Notes: a model not told the origin generated them from the sequence alone. A stretch of DNA of 64,000 nt from an uncultured Alphaproteobacteria bacterium (GCA_951812805.1 CATOSZ010000001.1:620001-684000); one strand, 5' to 3'; positions 37,029 through 46,661 are shown, numbered from the stretch's first letter. Numbers and translations are program-made.

Positions 37029-37826
37029 ATGAAACCGCTTTCCGCCTGTCCGACCGATGCCCTCGCCGGCGTTCGCCTGGTGTTGAGCGATATCGACGAC
37101 ACCTTGACCGATGACGGCCGCCTCGGCGCGCCGGCCTATGCGGCGATCCATCGCCTGACTGATTCCGGTCTCGCCGTGGTGCCGGTCACCGGCCGTCCGG
37201 CCGGCTGGTGCGACGCCATCGCACGGCAATGGCCGGTCGCGGCCGTGGTCGGCGAGAACGGCGCCTTCCACTATTCCTACGACTCGCGCGCCCGCCGCAT
37301 GCACCGCCACTACGCCGTGTCGGCCGAGCAACGCGAAGACCACCGGCGACGCTACGAGGCCCTCGCGCGCGACATCCTCGCCGCCGTTCCCGGCGCCGCC
37401 ATCGCCGCCGACCAGCCGTTTCGCGTTGCCGACCTGGCGATCGACTTCGCCGAGGACGTGCCCCGTCTCGATGCCGGCGCCGTCGACAGAATCGTCGAAA
37501 TGTTCGAGGCCGCGGGCGCGACCGCCAAGATAAGCTCGATCCACGTCAACGGCTGGTTCGGCGCCCATGACAAGTTGACAACCAGCGAACATTTGTTGAC
37601 AACCGCCTTCGGCCTCGGGCCCGGGGCATTCGACGGCCACGTCGCCTACATTGGCGATTCGCCCAACGATGCCCCGATGTTCAAGCGTTTTCCGTTGAGT
37701 TTCGGCGTCGCCAACGTGGCGGAGCACGGCACCCTGGTCGATCCCCCGCCGCGCTTCATCACCCCGTCCCCGCGCGGGGCGGGCTTCGTCGAGTTGGCCG
37801 AGGCGCTGCTGGCGGCCCGAGGCTGA
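37029..37826 (+). CDS. HAD-superfamily IIB phosphatase
   Basis: 265 residues. Motif I LSDIDDTLTDDG, motif II VVPVTGRPAGWC, motif III Lys and motif IV YIGDSPNDAPMF, with a type IIB cap (Cof/sugar-phosphatase style). It likely dephosphorylates a sugar phosphate. A GTG three bases upstream is an alternative start. Confidence 0.85.
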   Translation: MKPLSACPTDALAGVRLVLSDIDDTLTDDGRLGAPAYAAIHRLTDSGLAVVPVTGRPAGWCDAIARQWPVAAVVGENGAFHYSYDSRARRMHRHYAVSAEQREDHRRRYEALARDILAAVPGAAIAADQPFRVADLAIDFAEDVPRLDAGAVDRIVEMFEAAGATAKISSIHVNGWFGAHDKLTTSEHLLTTAFGLGPGAFDGHVAYIGDSPNDAPMFKRFPLSFGVANVAEHGTLVDPPPRFITPSPRGAGFVELAEALLAARG

Positions 37827-37918
37827 GCGGCGGGTGACGACTTTGTTTCCAGGCCGCGGGTTGCCAAGCTCCGGGCAATTCGGCGACAAGCGTGACGGCG
37901 AAGAGGAGTGAGGGACCA

Positions 37919-39289
37919 ATGTCGGAAATTCTGCTCGAGGGCGACGCGTCGGCAACACCGATCTGGCCCGTGTCCTGCGAGGGCCGCGACGCGTGGATCG
38001 AGAGCCGCCCGGAGGTGGATCGCAGCTGGCTCGCCGCAACGGGTTTCAAGGCCGAGGCGGGGGAAATCCGCCTCGTCCCCGCCGCCGACGGGACGATCGC
38101 CGGCGTCGCGCTCGGGCTCGGTGCAAAACCGGATCTCTGGACGTTCGGCGCGTTGGCCGATGCCTTGCCGGAAGGGCTCTATCGCTTTGTCGGGCTCGAC
38201 GATGGGCTTGCGACCGCGGCGGCCTCCGGCTGGCTGCTCGGCGCCTATGCCTTTACCCGCTACAAAGACAAGACCGACAGCCTGGCACGGCTGGTGCGCC
38301 CCGAGGCGGCGGACGGCGAGCACGCGAAATCGATCGCCCGGGCCGCAGGCCTGGCCCGGGACCTGATCAATACCCCGGCCGAGGACATGGGACCCGAGCA
38401 ACTCGCGGCCGCCGCCATGGGGTTGGCGGGGACGCACGGCGCCCAGGGCTCCGTCACCGTCGGCGACGATTTGCTGGCGGGCAACCTGCCGACGATCCAC
38501 GCCGTCGGCCGCGCCGCCACGCGGGCACCGCGGTTGGTCGATTTTCAGTGGGGCGCGGCGGACGCACCGAAGCTGACCCTGGTCGGCAAGGGCGTCTGCT
38601 TCGACACCGGCGGCCTCGATCTCAAGCCGTCGAACGCCATGCTGCGCATGAAGAAGGATATGGGCGGCGCCGCCAACGTGTTGGGCCTGGCCTCGCTGAT
38701 CATGGATGCCCGCCTGCCGGTGCGCCTGCGTGTGCTGATTCCCGCCGTCGAGAACGCGGTTGCCGGCAATGCCTTCCGGCCGGGCGACGTCATCCGGACG
38801 CGCAAGGGTTTGACCGTCGAGATCGGCAATACCGACGCGGAAGGCCGCCTCGTCCTCTGCGACGCCCTGGCACTCGGCGACGAGGAGGCACCTGACCTGA
38901 TGATCGACATGGCGACCCTCACCGGCGCGGCCAGGGTCGCCCTCGGCCCGGACCTGCCCGCCATGTTCACCGACGACGACGCCCTTGCAGAGTCGGTCGC
39001 CCGCCATGCCAGCGCGCAGTCCGATCCGCTCTGGCGCCTGCCGCTGTATCAACCCTATGCCGAAGGCCTGAAGAGCCCCGTCGCCGACCTCAACAACGTC
39101 AGCGAGGGGCCGATGGCCGGCGCCGTCACCGCGGCGCTCTATCTGAAATCCTTCGTCGAAAGCGCCGGTTCCTGGATGCATCTCGACATGTACGCCTGGA
39201 ATGACCGCAACCGGCCCGGCCGGCCGCGGGGCGGTGAAGCCCAGACCATACGGGGCCTGTTCGACGTCATTCGCGAGCGTTACGCGTGA
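37919..39289 (+). CDS. Leucyl aminopeptidase family M17 protein
   Basis: 456 residues. N-terminal macro-like domain and C-terminal M17 catalytic domain with metal ligands in GKGVCFDTGGLDLKPS, catalytic Lys in MKKDMGGAA and the signature NTDAEGRLVLCDAL. A cytosolic dizinc or dimanganese exopeptidase. Slightly shorter than PepA (about 500). It resembles the alphaproteobacterial PepB/PepA-like branch. Confidence 0.9.
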   Translation: MSEILLEGDASATPIWPVSCEGRDAWIESRPEVDRSWLAATGFKAEAGEIRLVPAADGTIAGVALGLGAKPDLWTFGALADALPEGLYRFVGLDDGLATAAASGWLLGAYAFTRYKDKTDSLARLVRPEAADGEHAKSIARAAGLARDLINTPAEDMGPEQLAAAAMGLAGTHGAQGSVTVGDDLLAGNLPTIHAVGRAATRAPRLVDFQWGAADAPKLTLVGKGVCFDTGGLDLKPSNAMLRMKKDMGGAANVLGLASLIMDARLPVRLRVLIPAVENAVAGNAFRPGDVIRTRKGLTVEIGNTDAEGRLVLCDALALGDEEAPDLMIDMATLTGAARVALGPDLPAMFTDDDALAESVARHASAQSDPLWRLPLYQPYAEGLKSPVADLNNVSEGPMAGAVTAALYLKSFVESAGSWMHLDMYAWNDRNRPGRPRGGEAQTIRGLFDVIRERYA

Positions 39290-39314
39290 CGGCGATGACA
39301 GATGTGTCTGTCCT

Positions 39315-39349
39315 TGTTGCTTATTTAACCAAGAAAGAAGAATATTAGA
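39315..39349 (+). promoter_or_regulatory. Putative AT-rich promoter before the MarR-like/NlpC operon
   Basis: An AT-rich patch in GC-rich DNA: TTGCTT (39318-39323) and AATATT (39342-39347) are separated by 18 bp, each matching the sigma-70 consensus at about four of six positions. It is the only clear low-GC stretch in this gap. Confidence 0.35.
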
Positions 39350-39377
39350 CTCGAAACTATGACAGAGGAACACGGGA

Positions 39378-39719
39378 TTGCTCGAACGTGAGACGCTGCT
39401 CGGTCAATGGCACCGAGTCCTGAAATCGACCGTAGCCGGTCCAGGACCGGACCTCACCGCACGACAGCTCGCCTTGATGTTGACGGTCTATCTCGATCCA
39501 CCGCCACACACGGTGCGCGGATTGGCCGCGACGCTCGGGATCTCAAAGCCCGCGGTGGTGCGTGCGATCGACACGCTTTCTCGGCTAGACTTCACCCGAC
39601 GGCGGCGCGACGAGGAGGACCGGCGAAGCGTCTTCGTGCATCGTACCGTCAAGGGCGCCGTCTTCTTGAGTGAACTCGCCGAAGCGATCTATCGGGCACG
39701 CGAAAATGATAGTGAATGA
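39378..39719 (+). CDS. Small MarR-like winged-helix regulator
   Basis: 113 residues with a winged helix (TVRGLAATLGISKPAVVRAID and wing RRDEEDRRSVFVHRTVKG). No ATG fits; TTG 39378 lies about 11 bp after GAGGAA. It overlaps the NlpC/P60 gene by 14 bp, so both are co-translated. Possibly a regulator of the coupled cell-wall peptidase. Confidence 0.75.
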   Translation: MLERETLLGQWHRVLKSTVAGPGPDLTARQLALMLTVYLDPPPHTVRGLAATLGISKPAVVRAIDTLSRLDFTRRRRDEEDRRSVFVHRTVKGAVFLSELAEAIYRARENDSE

Positions 39720-40605
39720 GATCGACTTCGATCCCCGCGTAACACCGGTGCGCGACGACCTGGTGGCCGCACACCTGCGCGACCGCTATCCACGCCCCAA
39801 CGAGGCGAGCGGCCGGCTCTGCCGGATCACGACCTCGCACGCACCGCTCTCCTTCCAACCCAATTCCGGCGCCCGGCGGGAGAGCGAATTGCTCTTCGGC
39901 GAAGGCTTTACCGTCTATGACGAGAAGGGCGGATGGGCCTGGGGGCAGGCGATACGCGATCACTACGTCGGTTGGGTGCCGGCCGACGCGCTCGGCGACG
40001 ACGTCGGGACGCCGAGCCACGAGATCGTGGCGCCGGCGACGTTCCTCTATGGCGAGGCGGACCTGAAGTCACCCGCGCCGCTTCGCCTCTCGCTCGCCAG
40101 CTTGGTGGCGACGACCGGCCGGCGCGAAGGGGACTTTCTCGAGGTCGTTGGCGGCGGCTGGATCTACGTCGACCACCTGGCGCCGCGCGAAGTCGTGCAA
40201 TCCGACTATATCGCCACTGGCCTGAAGCTCGTCGGCGTGCCCTACCTCTGGGGCGGGCGCAGCACCGACGGCATGGACTGTTCGGGTTTCCTGCAGATCG
40301 TCTTGCAACGCAGTGGCCTCAGCCCGCCGCGTGACAGCGACCAGCAGGAAATAACCGTCGGCCAGGCGTTCGACGAGATCGAGGATCTCGGCCGACTCAG
40401 GCGCGGCGACCTGCTGTTCTTCGAGGGCCATGTCGGGATCGTGCTCGACGGCTGGCGCTTCCTGCACGCCAACGCCTTCGACATGGCCGTCTCGGTCCAA
40501 CGCCTCTCCAGCGTGGTGGACCGGGCCAAGGCCGCGGGCACCCCGCCGCGCGCCGCCCGCCGGATCTGGCCGGAAGCCGAACGCCGCACGACGGCGCGTC
40601 GCTGA
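39706..40605 (+). CDS. NlpC/P60 cell-wall peptidase with SH3-like domains
   Basis: 299 residues. An N-terminal ~170 residues of bacterial SH3-like segments (LLFGEGFTVYDEKGGWAWGQ, GWVPADAL) is followed by NlpC/P60 with catalytic Cys in GMDCSGFLQ, His in GHVGIVL and a third polar residue in HANAF. Likely a gamma-D-glutamyl-diamino acid endopeptidase. No signal peptide is visible, which is usual for this alphaproteobacterial subgroup. Confidence 0.88.
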   Translation: MIVNEIDFDPRVTPVRDDLVAAHLRDRYPRPNEASGRLCRITTSHAPLSFQPNSGARRESELLFGEGFTVYDEKGGWAWGQAIRDHYVGWVPADALGDDVGTPSHEIVAPATFLYGEADLKSPAPLRLSLASLVATTGRREGDFLEVVGGGWIYVDHLAPREVVQSDYIATGLKLVGVPYLWGGRSTDGMDCSGFLQIVLQRSGLSPPRDSDQQEITVGQAFDEIEDLGRLRRGDLLFFEGHVGIVLDGWRFLHANAFDMAVSVQRLSSVVDRAKAAGTPPRAARRIWPEAERRTTARR

Positions 40606-40611
40606 ATCGCG

Positions 40612-41544
40612 TCAATAGCCCCGTTCGAGGTCGAGGACACCCTCCATCGCCGCCCCCGACATGTGGGCGTTGAGATTGCGGGCGATGGCTTTGGCACAGG
40701 ATTGCGGCACCAGCTCGCCGGCGACATGCGGCGTCATCACCACCTTGGGATGGCGCCAATAGGCATGCCCGGGCGGTAACGGTTCCTCGTTGAAGACATC
40801 GAGGAAGGCGCCGCGCAGGTGCCCCGAATCGAGAGCGGCCAGCAGATCCTCGTCGACCACATGGCCACCCCGGCCGAGATTGACCACCACCGCGTCCTCG
40901 GGCAGGGCCGCGATGGTGCGAGCGCCGATAATGCCACGGGTCTCGTCCGTCAACGGCAGCACACAGACGAGATAACGGCATTGCGGCAGCATCGCCTCCA
41001 ACCCCGCCGCGCCGTGATGACAGATAATGCCCGCGACCTCGCGCGGCGTGCGGCTCCAGCCATGGACCTGGAAGCCGAGGACGCGGAACTTCTCCGCCAC
41101 GTCCCGCCCGATGGCGCCGAGGCCGAGCACGCCGACATGCGTCTCCGGCGTGTAAATCGGCCAGCGGCGATCCCAGATCGCTTTCGGCTGTTCCGCCATG
41201 TATTCCGGCATGAAGCGGTGGAAGTACAGCACGCCGAGGATGGCCCATTCGCTCATCATGTCGCGCAGGTTGTCGTCCAGCATGCGGACGATCGGCACGT
41301 GCGTCGGCCGCTCGGGATCGGCCAGGATATGGTCGATACCGGCGGCGATGGAGAAGGTCACCCGCAGGTTGGGCAGGCTCGCCAGCAGCCCTGCCGGCGG
41401 TTTCCAGACCAGGGCGTAGTCGATCTCGCTGGGATCGCCGAAGTCCGGCGTGGTGCGGATTTCAACGTCCGGCAGCTGGCGCCGCAACTCGGCGACCCAG
41501 AGCTCGACCGGATCGTCGGGCGAGTGGAACAGCAGAACGGTCAT
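40612..41544 (-). CDS. D-2-hydroxyacid dehydrogenase (GhrA-like)
   Basis: 310 residues. NAD(P)-binding GVLGLGAIGRDVAEKF, catalytic Arg region VVNLGRGGHVVDEDLL, Glu in DVFNEEPLP and His in VMTPHVAGE. It resembles glyoxylate/hydroxypyruvate reductase A. It ends the transcript begun by the TPP-enzyme genes, 4 bp after the beta subunit, which hints at a shared 2-oxo acid substrate. Confidence 0.88.
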   Translation of the reverse strand: MTVLLFHSPDDPVELWVAELRRQLPDVEIRTTPDFGDPSEIDYALVWKPPAGLLASLPNLRVTFSIAAGIDHILADPERPTHVPIVRMLDDNLRDMMSEWAILGVLYFHRFMPEYMAEQPKAIWDRRWPIYTPETHVGVLGLGAIGRDVAEKFRVLGFQVHGWSRTPREVAGIICHHGAAGLEAMLPQCRYLVCVLPLTDETRGIIGARTIAALPEDAVVVNLGRGGHVVDEDLLAALDSGHLRGAFLDVFNEEPLPPGHAYWRHPKVVMTPHVAGELVPQSCAKAIARNLNAHMSGAAMEGVLDLERGY

Positions 41545-41548
41545 CGCC

Positions 41549-42145
41549 TCACGCCTCGCCCAGCACGGCCTCGCGGAAGCGGATCTTGTTCGCGACCGCG
41601 TCGAGGGAGCGGCGGAACTTCGGCGGCTCCGCCGTCGAAACCCGCAGCAGAACGAAGGAGACGCCGTTCGAGTCGCGGAGCACGCGGGACGCCTCCGCCA
41701 TCTCGCTCTCTTCCGAGACGCTGCGCACCGTGCCGATGCCGGCACCGCTTGCCATCACCGAGAGGTCGGTGCCGAGCGTCGTGTGGCTCAACTGATAGCC
41801 GGTTTCGCCGTAATGGCCGTTGTCGACGCAGACGATCGCCAGATTGGCCGGATTGCGCACCGCCGCCGTCGCCAGGGCGCCGACGTTCATCAACAGCTCG
41901 CCGTCTCCGGTGACGACCAGGACCTTCTTCTTCGGCTGCGCCAGCGCGAGGCCGAGACCCATGGACACCGCCCCGCCCATGGCGCCCGCCAGGTAGTAGC
42001 AGTTGGGCTTGCCGCGCGCGATGTTGGCGACGTCCTTGGCGGGGCCGGCGAGGCCGGTGACGACGATGAAATCGTCGAGGTCGCCGAGCAGCATCGGCAC
42101 CGCATCGGCCCGGTCGAGACTGCCGACTTCATGTTCCTTGCTCAT
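41549..42145 (-). CDS. TPP-dependent decarboxylase, PP-domain (beta) subunit
   Basis: 198 residues: only the TPP-binding PP domain, with GDGELLMNVGAL followed by DNGHYGETG (GDG-x-N motif). Split TPP decarboxylases of this size are sulfopyruvate decarboxylase (ComE) and phosphonopyruvate decarboxylase relatives. The partner PYR subunit is encoded 16 bp upstream. Confidence 0.85.
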   Translation of the reverse strand: MSKEHEVGSLDRADAVPMLLGDLDDFIVVTGLAGPAKDVANIARGKPNCYYLAGAMGGAVSMGLGLALAQPKKKVLVVTGDGELLMNVGALATAAVRNPANLAIVCVDNGHYGETGYQLSHTTLGTDLSVMASGAGIGTVRSVSEESEMAEASRVLRDSNGVSFVLLRVSTAEPPKFRRSLDAVANKIRFREAVLGEA

Positions 42146-42161
42146 GACTTCTTCCTCCCCC

Positions 42162-42686
42162 TCAAAACGCCTTGGCGCCGATCAGGCGCTGCGAGAGCAG
42201 CACCATCGCGGCCTGGTCGGACTTGTAGGCCATGGTCGTGGCCGCGGTCATGCAGGGGATGACGTCGCTCGGCGTTTCCGCCTTCAGGCAGACCACGCCG
42301 CACGCCTCCAGCACCGGCTGGGTCGCCTGGCCCATGGGCATCTGCCAGGGGTTGCCCTCGCCGAACTCGCCGCGCATGGAGGCGATGCCGAGGAAGGGAA
42401 AGCGCCCGATCTGGGTCAGCGAGAACATGTTGATGCAGTTGCCGACGCCGCTCGATTGCACGAGAAGGACCGAACGACGGCCGCCGAGATGCGCGCCGGC
42501 CGAGAGCGCCACGCCCTCCTCCTCCGTGGTGAGCGCGATCGACTCGACGTCCGGATCGGCCATCGAGCGGTCGATCAGCACCCGGTGCCCGGCATCGGGC
42601 ACATAGGAGAAGATCGTGATCTCGTTCTCCTTCAAAAACTCGTATAGCTCATGGGCCCAGGCGGGCCCGTCGTCGCTGGCTGTCAT
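42162..42686 (-). CDS. TPP-dependent decarboxylase, PYR-domain (alpha) subunit
   Basis: 174 residues matching the PYR domain (FLKENEITIFSYVPDAG, activating Glu in ALTTEEEGVALSAGA, VQSSGVGNCIN), as in ComD-type sulfopyruvate decarboxylase alpha. It must assemble with the beta subunit encoded next. Substrate could be sulfopyruvate, phosphonopyruvate or another 3-substituted pyruvate. Confidence 0.85.
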   Translation of the reverse strand: MTASDDGPAWAHELYEFLKENEITIFSYVPDAGHRVLIDRSMADPDVESIALTTEEEGVALSAGAHLGGRRSVLLVQSSGVGNCINMFSLTQIGRFPFLGIASMRGEFGEGNPWQMPMGQATQPVLEACGVVCLKAETPSDVIPCMTAATTMAYKSDQAAMVLLSQRLIGAKAF

Positions 42687-42793
42687 GTCGTGCCTATCCC
42701 TTCGTAGAGCGCGGCGGAGATTACCAGCGCGCGCGCGCCGATGCCATGGCGGGGCGCCGGCGAATGCCCGTTTGCACGAGTCGTCGGATGTCC

Positions 42794-43591
42794 TCAGCTT
42801 TGCAGCAGCAGCGGCACGGGCGCGGCGGTGGCGAGCTTTCGGGTGGTGCGGCCGAGGCCGAAGAGCGCATCCAGATGGTTGTCGCCGAAGGCGCCCATGA
42901 CGATGAGCCCGGCATCGACCGAGCGCGCGGCCTGGATGATCGCCCGCCCGCGCCCCCGCGCCGTGAGGCCGGAGCCGTCATAGTGCCGGACTTCCGGCCG
43001 GATGCCGTGAAAGCCCAGATACTCGACCGCGTCATGAGGGTCGGCCTGGGAATTCTCGGAATTGGTGAACAGGCAAATCCGCTCGAACATGCCGAGGAGC
43101 GGGATGGACGAGCGCATGGCGCGGGCCGACTGACGGCTGCCGTTCCAGATCACGGCCGCCACGGTGCCGAGGCCGCCCTCGAGGTCCGGCGGCGTCACCA
43201 GGACCGGCGCCCCGGTCTCGAACAGCGCGGTGTTGAAGGCCCGGACCTGGCCGCTCTGGTCCTCGTCCAGACGCTCCACCACGGTCAGGTCGTAGGTCAG
43301 GCCGAGGCTGCGAATGGCATCATCCATCGCGCCCTCGATGCCGAGCCAGCGGGCGTTCGCCGCACCGCCCAGCACCTCGTTGTAGATCCGCCTGGCAATC
43401 GACTGATCGACCGCGCCGACATCGACACGAGGCTGCCGCGTGGTGGCCGCCGCCATCATCGCCTTCGCCCGACCGAAGTGAGGATAGACCACGTCGAGGT
43501 GTGCGCCGGCCCGTTCCGCCAGGGCGTGCGCCGCGCGCAGGCAGGACCGGTCGCTCTCACCGCCCGCGACGAATATCGCCAACCGTTTCAC
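42794..43591 (-). CDS. Universal stress protein family (tandem Usp)
   Basis: About 265 residues with two UspA-like halves. The second carries the nucleotide-binding G-2x-G-9x-G-type segment ending in MGAFGDNHLDALFGLGRTTRKL. Start could be GTG 43591 or GTG 43600. It lies 108 bp upstream of the TPP-enzyme genes on the same strand; co-regulation is possible. Confidence 0.82.
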   Translation of the reverse strand: MKRLAIFVAGGESDRSCLRAAHALAERAGAHLDVVYPHFGRAKAMMAAATTRQPRVDVGAVDQSIARRIYNEVLGGAANARWLGIEGAMDDAIRSLGLTYDLTVVERLDEDQSGQVRAFNTALFETGAPVLVTPPDLEGGLGTVAAVIWNGSRQSARAMRSSIPLLGMFERICLFTNSENSQADPHDAVEYLGFHGIRPEVRHYDGSGLTARGRGRAIIQAARSVDAGLIVMGAFGDNHLDALFGLGRTTRKLATAAPVPLLLQS

Positions 43592-43726
43592 CGGGCACAC
43601 CCCCCAACACCGTTCCTTATTCAGAGACTACACTATAGGTAGCGTACTGGGGAGCCTATTCATACCCGCCAGCCCGCCCGCTGTGGCATCATGCCCGGGT
43701 GTGAAACGGCGACGGAAGGCGATGAC

Positions 43727-44187
43727 ATGGCGGAACTGCAATCGCAATTTCTGGGCGAGCTGAGGATCGAGATCGGCGGCAGCCACATCTTCGGCGAAAC
43801 GCCGCAAGGCCGGATGCGCCGGGTCGACTGGTTCGAGAACGGTAGCTTCCGCGGCCCGGGTATCCAGGCCGAGATCCTCAAAGGCAGCGCCGACGGGCTA
43901 TTGCAACGTTACGACGGCGTCGTGCAACCCAATGTCCGCCTGGTGCTTCGCACCGACGACGATTGCCATCTCTATATCGAGTATCGCGGCTACCGCCATG
44001 CCGCGCCGGACATCATGGCGCGGATCGCGGCGGGCGAAATCGTACCCGGCGACCAGGTCTATCTGCGCACCGCGCTGTTCTTCGGACGGACAGCGAAAAA
44101 TACGCGCAGCTCAACCGCACGCTCGCCGTCGGCGTCGGCCGGCGCGAACCGGACGCCGCGATCTACGAGGTCTTCGAAATCCTCTGA
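43727..44187 (+). CDS. DUF3237 family protein, apparently frameshifted near its end
   Basis: ATG 43727 follows GGAAGG. The frame reads a normal DUF3237 body (FGETPQGRMRRVDWF, RTDDDCHLYIEYRGY, YLRTALFF) and then turns into Ser/Arg-rich sequence running to 44221. Adding one G at GG 44084-44085 restores GTDSEKYAQLNRTLAVGVG...IYEVFEIL, the family's usual ending, with a stop at 44187. Function unknown. Confidence 0.82.
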
Positions 44188-44257
44188 AACCGCTCATGAC
44201 GGCACCGGGGCGTTGCGGTAGTCTCGGGGTCGATTCACGGCTGCGCCCGGGACTTCC

Positions 44258-44893
44258 ATGCTGGATGGACATTACAAGGCGGTGACCGACCGTTTCTGGG
44301 AGGTGCTGGGCCGGGGCCTGGCGCGGACCGGAATCAGCCCGAACCAGGTCACGATGCTGGGCTTCGCGCTGGTGCTGGCGAATTGCGCGCTCTATCTCTG
44401 GCTGGAGAACCATGCGCTGTTTGCCGTATTTCTGGCCGTCGCCTTCGCTTTCGACGCGCTGGACGGCGCGGTCGCGCGTATCACCGGGCGGACCACGTTG
44501 TTCGGCGGCTATCTGGACGCCGTCATCGACCGCTACCAGGAGATCGCGGTCTTCATGTCGATCGCCGTGGTCACCGGCTACTGGTGGCCGGCCATGGCGG
44601 CGCTCACCGGCTCGCTCCTGATCAGCTACCACAAGGCCCGTGCGGCGATCGAAGTCCCGATCGACAACGTGAAATGGCCCGACCTGATGGAACGGCTGGA
44701 GCGTATCATTTTTATCTGCGTCGCCCTGCTGATCGAAAGCGCGACGCGAATTTGGCTGGATTTGGAGCCCTCGGCGCTCTATTACCTGTTGATCCTGCTC
44801 GCCATTCTGACCCATGCGACGGCCGTACAGCGGTTCCATCGCGCCCGGCAACAGATCGAGCGGCACGAGGAGGAGAGCGGCCCGGCCGCCTGA
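44258..44893 (+). CDS. CDP-alcohol phosphatidyltransferase
   Basis: 211 residues, mostly membrane helices. The full CDP-alcohol phosphotransferase motif D-x2-DG-x2-AR-x8-G-x3-D-x3-D is present in DALDGAVAR...GGYLDAVID (about residues 68-94). It transfers a phosphatidyl group to an alcohol such as glycerol-3-phosphate or inositol phosphate. It is followed by an ABC exporter and a convergent CdsA, which makes its substrate CDP-diacylglycerol. Confidence 0.9.
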   Translation: MLDGHYKAVTDRFWEVLGRGLARTGISPNQVTMLGFALVLANCALYLWLENHALFAVFLAVAFAFDALDGAVARITGRTTLFGGYLDAVIDRYQEIAVFMSIAVVTGYWWPAMAALTGSLLISYHKARAAIEVPIDNVKWPDLMERLERIIFICVALLIESATRIWLDLEPSALYYLLILLAILTHATAVQRFHRARQQIERHEEESGPAA

Positions 44894-44921
44894 GGTCGCG
44901 CCGGCAAAAGCAAGCAAGGCC

Positions 44922-46661
44922 ATGGCGTTCGAACTCGTAAAATTCTTTTATGCCGAGGTGCCGGGCGCCCGCGTGCGCATCATGGGCGCCTCCCTGGTTT
45001 CCGGTCTCGCGCGCGGCATGATCTTGACGACGATCAACGCCGGCGCGGCCGCCGTCATGGCCGGCCAGTTCGAGCATCGCCACTTCGCCGCCTTCATCTT
45101 CTTCGTACTGATCTTCGCGGCGGCCAACTACTATGCGCTCAGCCGCGCGCAGATAATGGTCGAGGAGATGACCAAGCGCCTGCGCATGCGGATCTCCGAC
45201 AAGCTGCTCTATACCAACCTGCGCTTCGTCGAGACGCAGGGCATCGGCGACATCTACGCCCGCCTCACGACCGACATCACGCGGGTCGCGCGCTCGGCCA
45301 TCAAGTTCCTGAACGCCATCCAGAATGTCGTCGTGGTGTTGTTCTGCCTCGGCTATATCGGCTGGCTGTCGCCGATCGCGCTCGGCTGTACCATTGTGTC
45401 GATCATTCTGGGCCTCGCCGTCTACCTCGCACAGGACCGCCGCGCGGTCGCCAAGGTCACGGCGGCGCGCGCCAAGGAGGCGGAGTTCTTCACCGGGATC
45501 AAGGACATTCTGGACGGCTACAAGGAGATCAAGCTGAACCGCGCCCGCCACGTGGCGATCGAACAGGGCATCGACGACGTTTCGGCCGATTATCGCGACC
45601 TGAACGTCGGCGCCGAGATCCTGTTCATCCGCGGCTTCATGACCTCGCAGATCTTCCTCTTCGGCCTGATCGGCGTGTTGATCTTCATCCTGCCGCAGAC
45701 CCTGCCGGACGTCGCCGTCGCCGTCTTCTCCTTCCTCGCCGCGATCCTCTTTCTGGTGGGACCGATGGAGAACCTGGTGACCGCCCTGCCCCGCCTCTCC
45801 AAGGCGCGGGTTTCGCTCACCAAGGTGCGGGAGCTGGAAGCCGCCCTCGACGCCAACGTATCCGACGACGAAAACCGCGAGAGCGTCGTCCGCCCGCTCC
45901 GCTTCGAGACCCTGGCTCTCGACGGCATCGGCTTCGAATTCACGGAAGCGGGAAGCGACGACGTCTTCGACCTCGGCCCGATCGATCTGGAGATTCGCCG
46001 CGGCGAGGTCCTGTTCATCATCGGCGGCAACGGCTCCGGCAAGACGACGCTGATGAAGGTGCTGACCGCGCTCTATACGCCCTCCAGCGGACGCATTCTG
46101 ATCGACGGCAGACCGTTGACGCCGATGGACCGGCAGGCCTACCGGGAGATGTTCTCCGCGATCTACAACGATTTTCACCTGTTCCGCCGGTTGCACGGCA
46201 TGCAGGACCCCGACCTCGGCCAGCTCGACCGGTTGCTCAGCCTGCTGCAGCTCAGCCGTAAGACCCGCTTCGAGGGCGAGGCCTTCTCCACCGTTTCGCT
46301 TTCCACCGGACAGCGCAAGCGGCTCGCCTATGCGGTGGCATCGATGGAGGACCGCGACATCTTCATGTTGGACGAATTCGCGGCCGACCAGGATCCGGGC
46401 TTCCGCCGTTTCTTCTACAACGACCTGCTGCCGGAGCTCAAAGCCAAGGGTAAGACCGTCATCGCGGTAACCCACGACGACGCTTACTTCCACGCCTGCG
46501 ACCGGTTGATCAAGATGGATTACGGCCGGATCGTGCAGGAAACCGACTATTCGGACGGCGTCGCCCCCGCCCTGATCGCCCGCGACGGCGCCCTGGTCGA
46601 TCCCTCAGCCGAGGGCGAGCAGGTGAAAGAGATAGAGCGGCGGCGCGGCGAAGAGCAGTGA
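44922..46661 (+). CDS. Cyclic peptide exporter-type ABC transporter (SyrD/PvdE-like)
   Basis: 579 residues: six-helix ABC membrane domain, then ATPase with Walker A IIGGNGSGKTTLMK, signature SLSTGQRKRLA and Walker B DIFMLDEFAADQDP. The FMLDE(F/W)AADQDP motif is characteristic of the SyrD/PvdE family. The cargo is unknown and no NRPS gene is nearby; a lipid or peptidolipid substrate is possible given the neighbours. The 3' end overlaps convergent cdsA by 57 bp. Confidence 0.88.
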   Translation: MAFELVKFFYAEVPGARVRIMGASLVSGLARGMILTTINAGAAAVMAGQFEHRHFAAFIFFVLIFAAANYYALSRAQIMVEEMTKRLRMRISDKLLYTNLRFVETQGIGDIYARLTTDITRVARSAIKFLNAIQNVVVVLFCLGYIGWLSPIALGCTIVSIILGLAVYLAQDRRAVAKVTAARAKEAEFFTGIKDILDGYKEIKLNRARHVAIEQGIDDVSADYRDLNVGAEILFIRGFMTSQIFLFGLIGVLIFILPQTLPDVAVAVFSFLAAILFLVGPMENLVTALPRLSKARVSLTKVRELEAALDANVSDDENRESVVRPLRFETLALDGIGFEFTEAGSDDVFDLGPIDLEIRRGEVLFIIGGNGSGKTTLMKVLTALYTPSSGRILIDGRPLTPMDRQAYREMFSAIYNDFHLFRRLHGMQDPDLGQLDRLLSLLQLSRKTRFEGEAFSTVSLSTGQRKRLAYAVASMEDRDIFMLDEFAADQDPGFRRFFYNDLLPELKAKGKTVIAVTHDDAYFHACDRLIKMDYGRIVQETDYSDGVAPALIARDGALVDPSAEGEQVKEIERRRGEEQ

